In this document: in pieces, positions 34,914 to 41,909 of the stretch
How positions within the stretch are numbered: the stretch's first letter is position 1
Layout of the letters: the number at the start of each line of letters is the position of its first letter
Assembly (NCBI GenBank): GCA_021802825.1
Contig: JAJZRG010000026.1
Coordinates: forward strand, 1 to 41,909
Length of the DNA: 41,909 nucleotides
Reading direction: 5' to 3'
Origin: Chloroflexota bacterium
GTDB lineage: Bacteria > Chloroflexota > Limnocylindria > Limnocylindrales > CSP1-4
Made by a program: the position numbers and the translations under genes
Notes under the pieces: generated by a model
Seen by the model: the letters and a program-made list of their open reading frames with translations, nothing else
The model's database searches: none
Told to the model about the DNA's origin: nothing

Positions 34914-36096
34914 CGTTCCACGTCCCTTTCTCGACCGTCTCACGCGAGACGGACAGCAGCACCCCGACTGCAGCGAAGGAAATCACCAGCGAGGAGCCGC
35001 CGGCCGAGACGAACGGCAGCGGGATGCCCGTGACGGGCAGCAGGCCCACCACGACGCCGATGTTGATGAACGCCTGGGCACAGATCCAGCCCGTGATGCC
35101 GGCCGCCAGCAGAGCCCCGAACGTGTCGGGCGCGCCGAGCGAAGTCCGGATGCCCAGGAAGGCGAACGCCACGAACAGCAGGATGACGAGCCCGGCGCCG
35201 ATCAGCCCGAACTCCTCGCCGATGATCGCGAAGATGAAGTCATTGGACGCGTTGGGGACGAACAGCCCGCCAGCCAGCCGGCTCTCCCCGAGGCCGGCGC
35301 CGAGGATCCCGCCGAGGGCCAGCGCGAGGAACCCCTGGACGCTGTGGTAGCCGTCCGCGCCCGCGGAGAACGGGTCGAGCCAGGCGTTGATCCGGGACAT
35401 CTGGTAGTCGTGCATGAACCGGTAGAACACGATCGGGACGGCCGACCCGGCGAGCACGATCAGGTGGAGGATGTTGGCGCCGGCGAGGAAGAACAGCAGC
35501 ACGGCCGTGAAGCCCAGGACCGATGCCGTGCCGAGGTCGGGCTCGAGGAGTACCAGCAGGACAGCGGGGGCGGCCAGCAGGAGGAACGGCACCGTGCCGC
35601 TCCAGAACTTGCGGACGCTCGTCCCCTTCTTCTCGAACCAGTACGCCATGTACACCACCAGGGCGAGCTTCATGAACTCGGCCGGGTGGACCGCGGGCAG
35701 GGGCCCGATCCGCAGCCACCGAGCGGAGCCCCCAACCGAGACGTTGATCGACGGGACGAACACGAGCAGCAGGGCGACGATGCCGGCGACGTACAGCGGT
35801 AGCGAGGCCAGGCGCAGCAGGCGGTAATCCACCCGCATCATCACCACCATCGCGACGAGACCGAGGGCAGCCCACGTGATCTGCGGCCCGACGATGGCGA
35901 ACGTGTCGTCCTTCTGGAGGTAGGCCTTGATCGCCGAGGACGAGTAGACCATCAGGATGCCGATGGCACTCAGCGCGACGATGGCCACCAGGATCCCGTA
36001 CTCGGGGTCATGGCGCTCGCGCTGGAGCCGCTGCTCCACACGGGCTGCCGGGCGGGCGCGCGGGGTGGTCCGTGACACGGGAACGACGGCGCTCAT
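34819..36096 (-). CDS. ftsW: Lipid II glycosyltransferase FtsW (SEDS family)
   Basis: The 425-residue SEDS membrane protein polymerises glycan strands at the septum with FtsI. About ten hydrophobic segments are visible. Conserved blocks are SSSAIKAYLQKDD near the first outside loop, the PAEFMKLALVVYMAYWF region, LLEPDLGTASVL (with the functional Asp), NASNDFIFAIIGEEFGLIGAGLVI, and TGIPLPFVSAGGSSLVISFAAVGVLLSVSRE. The last 38 residues are basic and read through the start of murG. The ATG at 36094-36096 overlaps the murD stop by four bases. Confidence 0.95.
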   Translation of the reverse strand: MSAVVPVSRTTPRARPAARVEQRLQRERHDPEYGILVAIVALSAIGILMVYSSSAIKAYLQKDDTFAIVGPQITWAALGLVAMVVMMRVDYRLLRLASLPLYVAGIVALLLVFVPSINVSVGGSARWLRIGPLPAVHPAEFMKLALVVYMAYWFEKKGTSVRKFWSGTVPFLLLAAPAVLLVLLEPDLGTASVLGFTAVLLFFLAGANILHLIVLAGSAVPIVFYRFMHDYQMSRINAWLDPFSAGADGYHSVQGFLALALGGILGAGLGESRLAGGLFVPNASNDFIFAIIGEEFGLIGAGLVILLFVAFAFLGIRTSLGAPDTFGALLAAGITGWICAQAFINIGVVVGLLPVTGIPLPFVSAGGSSLVISFAAVGVLLSVSRETVEKGTWNDAPADRGRRNGRAHLPRAGRRPVASRSARAG

Positions 36097-37658
36097 GCAC
36101 GACTCCCTTCGCTGCCGCCCGCCGCCTGGCGGGTCGCCGCGGCCAGCCGGCCGACGGCATCAATGAAGGCGCGGCCGCGAGCCGCATAGTCCACGAACAT
36201 GTCGAATGAGGCGGCGGCGGGGCTGAGCAGCACGGTGGCGGTCGTTCCCTGTGCCATGTCGTCGAGCCGGGACCGCGCGATCTGGGCCGCCGTCTCCACA
36301 GCCTCGTCGAGCGTCACGGCGCGCGTCGTCCGGGCCAGCCCGGCTTCATTGAACAGCGCCTCGAGCCGCGAACCGCTCTCGCCGATGAGGACCGCGGCGT
36401 CGGCGTGGGCCGCGGCGACCCGCGCGAGGTCGGTGAGATCGTTGCCCTTGTCCCGGCCCCCGGCGATCAGCACCACCGGCGGCGGGAACGCGCGAAGCGC
36501 GGCGATGACTGCGTCGGGCTGCGTGCCCTGCGAGTCGTTGACGAAGCGCACCCCGTCCACGACAGCCACGGTCTGGAGCCGGTGCTCGACGCCGGTGAAC
36601 GCTCCGGCGGCGCGGCGGATGGCGTCAGGCGCCAGGCCGAACAGCAGGCCCACCGCGATCGCCGCGAGGGCGTTGGAGACGTTGTGGGCGCCCGGGATGC
36701 GCAGCTCCTCGAGGGGCATGATGGCGCCGCCAAGCCCGCTGTGGGCCACGCCGCCGCCCACCATTGGCAGCCGCTCGACGCCCGCCGACAGGATCCACCC
36801 GTCCACCACGCCCAGGCCGCCGGCCACCGGCCGGTCGTTGCGGTACAGGACAGCGGGCGCGGTGCCCAATCCGGCGTAGGCGCCCACGACCGGGTCCTCG
36901 AGGTTCAGCACCAGGGCGCCGTCGGGGTCCACCAGCTCGGCCAGGCGACGCTTGACGCGCCGGTACGCCTCGAGCGTGCCATGGCGGTCCAAGTGGTCCG
37001 AGGTCACGTTCGTGTACACCGCGACGGTGGTCCCGCGCGAGAGCTTGGGCAGCTGGAGCTCCGAGAGCTCGATCACGACTCGGTGGGCCGGCGTCAGCTC
37101 GGGCAGGCGCTCCACGAGTGGCATCCCGATGTTGCCGCCCAGGACCGCGGGGTGGACCGGGTCCGCCGCGAGGATCGCGTAGGCAAGCGAGGAGGTCGTC
37201 GTCTTGCCCTTCGTCCCGGTCACGCCGATCGTCGGCGAGGGGCAGAGGCGGAGGAACAGGTCGGCCTCGGTCACGAGCGCGGGCGCGTCCAGGTCGCCCG
37301 CCGCCCGGGCGTCCACCAGCGACTGGAGCTGGCCCCGGAGGCGCGGCTCGGTGGTGGGGAAGTCGTTCGTGATCGAGGGTGACGTCGTGACCAGCGCCGC
37401 GCCGGCCCAGGTGGAGGCGGGATCGACGTCCGGTCCCAGCCGCAGCGCCACGTCCCGGTCCCCAAGCTGACCGATCGAGCCCGCAAGCTCGTCCGCCGGC
37501 CGGCCGTCGTACACCGTCACCCGCGCCCCGGCGTCGTGCAGGAAGCGGGCCAGGGCCACGCCGCTGCGGGCGAGCCCGAGCACCGTGACCGGACGGCCGC
37601 TCAGGGCGCCGCCGCGGACGTCGTCGATCGTGAGCCCGTCGAGGTCGATCGTCGGCAT
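36093..37658 (-). CDS. murD: UDP-N-acetylmuramoylalanine--D-glutamate ligase
   Basis: The 521-residue Mur ligase adds D-Glu to UDP-MurNAc-L-Ala. The N-terminal Rossmann part has VTVLGLARSGVALARFL. The ATP P-loop is GVTGTKGKTTTSSLA, followed by LGGNIGMPLVE, the ELSELQLPKL block, NVTSDHLDRHGTLEAY, and C-terminal GVEHRLQTVAVVDGVRFVNDSQGTQPDAV and LIAGGRDKGNDL. Length is slightly above the family average because of the N-terminal and linker regions. The ATG at 37656-37658 lies nine bases after the mraY stop. Confidence 0.95.
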   Translation of the reverse strand: MPTIDLDGLTIDDVRGGALSGRPVTVLGLARSGVALARFLHDAGARVTVYDGRPADELAGSIGQLGDRDVALRLGPDVDPASTWAGAALVTTSPSITNDFPTTEPRLRGQLQSLVDARAAGDLDAPALVTEADLFLRLCPSPTIGVTGTKGKTTTSSLAYAILAADPVHPAVLGGNIGMPLVERLPELTPAHRVVIELSELQLPKLSRGTTVAVYTNVTSDHLDRHGTLEAYRRVKRRLAELVDPDGALVLNLEDPVVGAYAGLGTAPAVLYRNDRPVAGGLGVVDGWILSAGVERLPMVGGGVAHSGLGGAIMPLEELRIPGAHNVSNALAAIAVGLLFGLAPDAIRRAAGAFTGVEHRLQTVAVVDGVRFVNDSQGTQPDAVIAALRAFPPPVVLIAGGRDKGNDLTDLARVAAAHADAAVLIGESGSRLEALFNEAGLARTTRAVTLDEAVETAAQIARSRLDDMAQGTTATVLLSPAAASFDMFVDYAARGRAFIDAVGRLAAATRQAAGGSEGSRA

Positions 37659-37667
37659 CCTGCGCTC

Positions 37668-38648
37668 CTAGTGGATCGCTCGGATGGACGCCGAGAAGAG
37701 CGTCACGCCCAGCAGCCCGGCCAGGATACCGATGATCCAGAACCGCATCGTGATCTTCTCCTCGTCCCAGCCGCCCAGCTCGAAGTGGTGGTGCAGCGGG
37801 GCCATCCGGAAGACGCGCTTGCCGCCCGACAGCTTGTAGTAGCCGATCTGGATGATGTCCGACAGCGTCTCCATGACGAACACAAGGCCGACGAGCGGGA
37901 GCACCATGATCTGGCCGCTGATGAGCGCGATGACCGCCAGCGTGGCGCCCAACGCGAGCGAGCCCGAGTCGCCCATGAACACCTGCGCGGGGTGGACGTT
38001 GAACCACAGGAAGCCAAGGAGGGCCCCGATGATCAGCGCGCACAGCAACGCGATGTTCTGGAGCGGCGGCTGGTTGACGAGCGCGATGATCATGAACGAG
38101 ACGAACGCGAACGCCAGCGTGCCGCCGGCCAGGCCGTCGAGCCCGTCGGTGATGTTCACCCCGTTGGAGGCGGCCACGATCGCGAACGCGGCGAACGGGA
38201 CGTAGATCGCGGGGTCGATCCTCACCTCGCCGATGAAGGGCACGAGGATGGCGGTGATCTGGTAGGTGCTCTGGATCTGCCAGGCGACCGCCACGCCCAC
38301 GACGACCTGCCAGAGCAGCTTCTGGCGGGCCCGGATGCCCTCGCCCGTCCGAGCGTTGAGGTAGTCGTCGAAGGCGCCCAGCAGGCCCACGCCGAGCAGC
38401 GTCAGCAGGGGCGCGATGATGCCGCCCTGGACCGGCCAGCGCAGGATCACGAACAGCGCCAGCACCACGAGGATCAGGAGCAGGCCGCCCATCGTGGGGG
38501 TGCCCCACTTGACCATGTGGCTCTGCGGCCCCTCCTCGCGGATCTGCTTGGCGAAGCCGAAGTGGCGCAGCAGCCGAATGTACGGCGGCATCAGGATGAC
38601 CACGATGAAGAACGCCAGCAGGAGGCCCTGGATCAGCTCGAGCGTCAT
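37668..38648 (-). CDS. mraY: Phospho-N-acetylmuramoyl-pentapeptide-transferase
   Basis: The 326-residue polytopic enzyme transfers phospho-MurNAc-pentapeptide to undecaprenyl phosphate, giving lipid I. It shows GTPTMGG, FDDYLNARTGEGIRARQKLLWQ, the catalytic Asp region NGVNITDGLDGLAGGTLAFAF, FMGDSGSLALGATLA and the HHHFELGGWDEEKI motif. About ten membrane segments are visible. The start ATG (38646-38648) overlaps the murF stop by four bases. Confidence 0.96.
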   Translation of the reverse strand: MTLELIQGLLLAFFIVVILMPPYIRLLRHFGFAKQIREEGPQSHMVKWGTPTMGGLLLILVVLALFVILRWPVQGGIIAPLLTLLGVGLLGAFDDYLNARTGEGIRARQKLLWQVVVGVAVAWQIQSTYQITAILVPFIGEVRIDPAIYVPFAAFAIVAASNGVNITDGLDGLAGGTLAFAFVSFMIIALVNQPPLQNIALLCALIIGALLGFLWFNVHPAQVFMGDSGSLALGATLAVIALISGQIMVLPLVGLVFVMETLSDIIQIGYYKLSGGKRVFRMAPLHHHFELGGWDEEKITMRFWIIGILAGLLGVTLFSASIRAIH

Positions 38649-40189
38649 GCGGCTTCCTCGCCGCCGAGGCGCGCGACGAGGTCCGCGATGAGCACCTCGA
38701 GCCCCACCCCCAGGCGGTCTCGCACCGGCTCCTCGAGGCCGATCCCCTGCGACGCCTTGACGAGCACGACATCGCCGGGCCGCAGGCGTCGGGCGGCCTC
38801 GCCGGTGGCGGCTTCTCGGGTCGGCGCCCGGACGACCGCCTCGGGCGCCATGCCCGCCTCGAGCGCCGCCTCAGCGATCCCCGCCGCCTCGCCCCCCGGC
38901 CCTCCGGCGGCGACGATGAGCAGCTCGGCTGCCCGGGCCGCGGCGGCACCGACGGCCGCGTGCCCCGATGCCGACGCATCGCCGAGCTCCATCATGTGCC
39001 CCAGGATCGCCACGCGCCGGCCGGGCAGCCCGCTGAGCAGGTCGAGCGCGGCCGCCACCGACCCGGGCGAGGCGTTGTAGCTGTCGTCCACGATCACGAC
39101 GCCGCCGGCCCGGATCAGCGCCGAGCGGTGGGGCGCCGAGCCGCCGCTCACCAGCCCGGGCACGACCTCGTCGAGCGTCATGCCCGCCGCGAGCCCAGCC
39201 GCGGCAGCGGCCAGCGCGTTGTGCACCGAGAGCCGCCCGGGGCGCGTGATCGCCACCTCGCGCTCGCCCGCGCGAGTGATCAGGCGGAACCGCATGCCCT
39301 CGAAGCCGAGCGAGATCACGCCGTCGGCGCGGACGTCGGCCTGTGGGTCGAACCCGTAGGTCACGACCCGCGCGGGCGTGCGTGACGCCATGCGCCGGAC
39401 CCGCGCGTCGTCGGCGTTGAGGATCGCGATCCCGCCATCCGCTGCCGCCGGAAGCGCCTCGACCAGCTCCGCCTTCGCGTCCTCGATGGCGTCGAGCGAG
39501 CCCAGCCGAGAGAGGTGAACCGGCTGGACCGCGGTCACGATGCCGACCGACGGGCGGGCGATCGCAGCCAGGTCGCGGATCTCGCCGCCGGCGTACATCC
39601 CCATCTCGAAGACCGCCGCTCCGTGCTCCGGGCCGAGGTCGAGCACCGTGAGGGGCAGGCCCACCTCGTTGTTGCGGTTGCCCTCGGAGCGCAGGGTCGT
39701 GAAGCGGCCGGCCAGGACCGCGGCGGCCGCCTCCTTCGTCGAGGTCTTCGCGATCGAGCCCGTGACACCCACCACGACGGGCGCGAAGCGCGCCCGCCAG
39801 GCGGCGGCGATGGCGTGGAGGCCGCGGAGCGGGTCCGGCACCAGGACGACCGTCGCGTCGCCCAGCGTCCCCAGCGCGGGCTCCCCCGCCGCCTCGTCCG
39901 GCTCGCGGCCCACGACCAGCGCGGTCGCCCCCGCGCGGACGGCCTGGGACAGGAAGCGATGGCCGTCCGTCCGCTCGCCCGCGAGGGCCACGAACAGCAT
40001 CCCGGGCTCCACGACCCTGGAGTCAACAGCGCCCCGCCGGGATGCCCGGGACCCGCGCCGCAGCAGGCGGCCGCCCGTGGCGGCGACGAGGTCGTCGGCG
40101 GTCAGGCCAAGGGGCTCGGGCGACGGGTCGGGGGCTGCGGTCGTCCTCACGGGATCGCTCACGGCCGTGAGTGTCGCATGAGCGCTCAC
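38645..40189 (-). CDS. murF: UDP-N-acetylmuramoyl-tripeptide--D-alanyl-D-alanine ligase
   Basis: The 514-residue Mur ligase adds D-Ala-D-Ala to the tripeptide precursor. It begins with a low-complexity leader, then GLTADDLVAATGG and the substrate-binding DSRVVEPGMLFVALAGERTDGHRF. The P-loop is GVTGSIAKTSTKE, followed by the NRNNEVGLPLTVL and FEMGMYAGGEI blocks, HNALAAAAAGLA, and the C-terminal VDDSYNASPGSVAAAL. The NEVG/MGM pattern is diagnostic for MurF over MurE. The start is a GTG (40187-40189) overlapping the ftsI stop by four bases, so there is no murE between them. Confidence 0.95.
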   Translation of the reverse strand: MSAHATLTAVSDPVRTTAAPDPSPEPLGLTADDLVAATGGRLLRRGSRASRRGAVDSRVVEPGMLFVALAGERTDGHRFLSQAVRAGATALVVGREPDEAAGEPALGTLGDATVVLVPDPLRGLHAIAAAWRARFAPVVVGVTGSIAKTSTKEAAAAVLAGRFTTLRSEGNRNNEVGLPLTVLDLGPEHGAAVFEMGMYAGGEIRDLAAIARPSVGIVTAVQPVHLSRLGSLDAIEDAKAELVEALPAAADGGIAILNADDARVRRMASRTPARVVTYGFDPQADVRADGVISLGFEGMRFRLITRAGEREVAITRPGRLSVHNALAAAAAGLAAGMTLDEVVPGLVSGGSAPHRSALIRAGGVVIVDDSYNASPGSVAAALDLLSGLPGRRVAILGHMMELGDASASGHAAVGAAAARAAELLIVAAGGPGGEAAGIAEAALEAGMAPEAVVRAPTREAATGEAARRLRPGDVVLVKASQGIGLEEPVRDRLGVGLEVLIADLVARLGGEEAA

Positions 40190-41909
40190 GGGGCGACGTT
40201 GGGCGGGGGCGGCACGACCTGCTTCTCGGGGACGAGGTAGGGCGTCGTGATCGCGTCATGCGCGACCCGGCGGAAGAGCTCGAATGACATGACGGGCATC
40301 TCAAGCTGGCCCTGGCGGATGACCTTCGGGGTGCCCTCCTCGATCCGCACGGCCACGACGAGATCGGGGTGCCCCGGCGTCCGCGCGATGTAGCCGACGA
40401 ACGAGTAGTTGAACAGGTCCTTCTTCCAGTCGTTCTTGGTCGTGTCCCAGATCTGCGCGGTGCCGGTCTTGCCGCCCACCTCGAAGCCCGGGATCTGGGT
40501 CCGGTTGCGGTAGAACGGGACCGTGGAGATCACGCCCTTCATCATCTGGGTGAGGGTCGCCGAGAGCTGGGGCGTCATCACGCGGCCCTTCGACACGGCC
40601 GGGGTGTCCTGGTTGGCGATCGACTTGACGACCCGCGGCTGGACCAGGGTGCCGCCGTTGAGCATGGCGCTGAACGCCTGCGCGAGCTGCACGGGGGTGA
40701 CCGCCATCCCCTGCCCGAACGAGCCGTTGGCGAGGTCGATCTGACGCCACGCGGTCAGGGTGGGGTCGTGGAGGATGCCCGACACCTCGTTCGCCACGTC
40801 GATGCCGGTCTTCTGGCCAAAGCCGAGCAATCGCCAGGTGCTGTACAGCGCCTTGGCCGCCTGCGTGGTCGTGGAGCCCAGCCTGAGGGCTGCCTGGGAG
40901 GCCACGACGTTACGCGAGAACGCGACACCGTTGGCGAAGGTCATCCTCGGCATCGGCCGCTTGTCGGCATCGTCAACGTGGGTGGAGTGGTTGTCGAGCC
41001 ACAGGCGGCCGGGGTCGTTGAACTGCGTCGTCGGCTTCACGACCCCTGAGCCGACGACGGCCGTGGCGGTCGCCATCTTGAACACGGAGCCCGGCTCGTA
41101 GACCGTGGACACGATGGGGTCCACGAAGGCGCCCGGGTTGGTGTTCGCGATCTGCTCGTAGTCGTTGGCGTTGTACGAGGGGTAGCTCGCGTACGCGTAG
41201 ATCTCGCCGTTGTATGGGTCCATCACCACGGCGGACACCCGCTTCGCCCGGTCCGCGATCCACGCGGCGAGCAGCTCCTGCTCCACCGCGACCTGGAGCG
41301 AGGCGTCGATGGTCAGCTCGAGGTCGTCACCCGCGTAACCCTGCTCGACCACCGTCGAGGTGTCGGGGATCAGGTTCCCGCTGCGGTCCTGCTGCGCGGC
41401 CACCATGGTGTCCTTGCCGGCCAGCATCGTCTGGTAGTACTGCTCGACGCCGTACTGGCCCAGGCCCTGGCGGTTCACGAAGCCCAGGAGTTGGGCCGCG
41501 AGCGTCGTCCCGGGCGCGCCGCCCGCCTGAGGGTACTGGCGCAGCTCCTCGGGCTCGAGGATCAGGGCGAAGGCTGTGGGGTGGTCGCCCGCCAGCGCCT
41601 CCCGGACCGCGTCGGACTGCGCGGGGGTCAGGTCGTGCGCGAGCACCGCATACGGCCGGCCGGAGTTCACCAGGGCCGTCGCGTTCGTCGCGGCGTCACC
41701 CGACAGGCCGAGGATCTGCACCACGGTGGCCGCCGTCTGCGCGCGCTGGTCGGGCGTCTGGTCCTTCGAGTCCACAGCGAGGCGATCGCGGTTGACGCTC
41801 GTGGCGAGCAGGACCGTGCCGGTCCGGTCGTAGATCGAGCCGCGCTTGGTCGGGATCGCGTAGGTCGTCGAGGACTGCCGAACCGCCATGGCGGCGAGCT
41901 CGCCGCGAC
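40186..41909 (-). CDS. ftsI: Septal peptidoglycan transpeptidase (penicillin-binding protein, FtsI type), 5' end outside window
   Basis: The frame remains open to the window edge, so the N-terminal membrane anchor and true start are missing. The PBP dimerisation region starts at AIPTKRGSIYDRTGTVLLA. The transpeptidase domain has all three motifs: SVFK in VYEPGSVFKMATA, SRN in VAFSRNVVAS, and KTGTAQ in FEVGGKTGTAQIWD. The tail ends PPPPNVAP. It crosslinks septal peptidoglycan in partnership with FtsW. The internal ATG at 41889 is probably not the start, because the upstream codons (RGELAA) fit the region after the membrane helix. Confidence 0.94.
   Translation of the reverse strand, partial: RGELAAMAVRQSSTTYAIPTKRGSIYDRTGTVLLATSVNRDRLAVDSKDQTPDQRAQTAATVVQILGLSGDAATNATALVNSGRPYAVLAHDLTPAQSDAVREALAGDHPTAFALILEPEELRQYPQAGGAPGTTLAAQLLGFVNRQGLGQYGVEQYYQTMLAGKDTMVAAQQDRSGNLIPDTSTVVEQGYAGDDLELTIDASLQVAVEQELLAAWIADRAKRVSAVVMDPYNGEIYAYASYPSYNANDYEQIANTNPGAFVDPIVSTVYEPGSVFKMATATAVVGSGVVKPTTQFNDPGRLWLDNHSTHVDDADKRPMPRMTFANGVAFSRNVVASQAALRLGSTTTQAAKALYSTWRLLGFGQKTGIDVANEVSGILHDPTLTAWRQIDLANGSFGQGMAVTPVQLAQAFSAMLNGGTLVQPRVVKSIANQDTPAVSKGRVMTPQLSATLTQMMKGVISTVPFYRNRTQIPGFEVGGKTGTAQIWDTTKNDWKKDLFNYSFVGYIARTPGHPDLVVAVRIEEGTPKVIRQGQLEMPVMSFELFRRVAHDAITTPYLVPEKQVVPPPPNVAP

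Overview
The window is a very GC-rich (about 70%) bacterial chromosome segment. The following marks are seen together: split glycine dehydrogenase (GcvPA/GcvPB), FtsA alongside a DUF1290 small basic protein in the division cluster, Opp/Dpp-type lipoprotein transporters, and strong third-position GC. They suggest a deep-branching, probably monoderm lineage, most likely Chloroflexota (Limnocylindria-like). The taxon is an inference. Almost all genes lie on the minus strand in tightly overlapping operons. Exceptions are the C-terminal tip of a gene at 1-44, a solute-binding lipoprotein (3420-5273), aconitase (18233-20908) and the transposase.

Layout. 1-3139: rsmI and a two-gene NAD synthetase (synthetase and nitrilase-type glutaminase as separate, overlapping genes). 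3420-5273: a family-5 solute-binding lipoprotein whose sequence blocks appear circularly permuted. 5484-11666: a peptide-type ABC transporter in transcription order permease C, binding protein, permease B, ATPase D, ATPase F, with a strong hairpin after the binding-protein gene and an apparent AUA start for permease B. 11758-18147: a glycine cleavage operon (gcvT, gcvH, gcvPA, gcvPB) preceded by a NUDIX hydrolase, a small unknown gene and a Rossmann/DUF2520 protein. 18233-20908: aconitase, with a strong hairpin after it.

21108-25772: one REC-REC-PAS-GGDEF-EAL cyclic-di-GMP gene, cut in two by a 2083-bp IS1595-family element. The element has perfect 22-bp inverted repeats and an 8-bp target duplication, and it carries a RhuM-Doc/Fic passenger gene. 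Removing the element restores a continuous 857-codon frame. Each terminal repeat holds a -35-like hexamer placed to drive the inward-facing gene, and both genes look leaderless.

25861-41909: tRNA-Val(CAC) with its terminator, then the cell-wall and division (dcw) cluster on the minus strand: ftsI (partial), murF, mraY, murD, ftsW, murG, murB, ddl, ftsQ, DUF1290, ftsA, ftsZ, yggS, yggU. murE and murC are not at their usual positions. An internally deleted yjbQ remnant sits between ftsA and ftsZ. The cluster makes the lipid-linked peptidoglycan precursor and the septal machinery. No CRISPR array, rRNA or prophage was seen.
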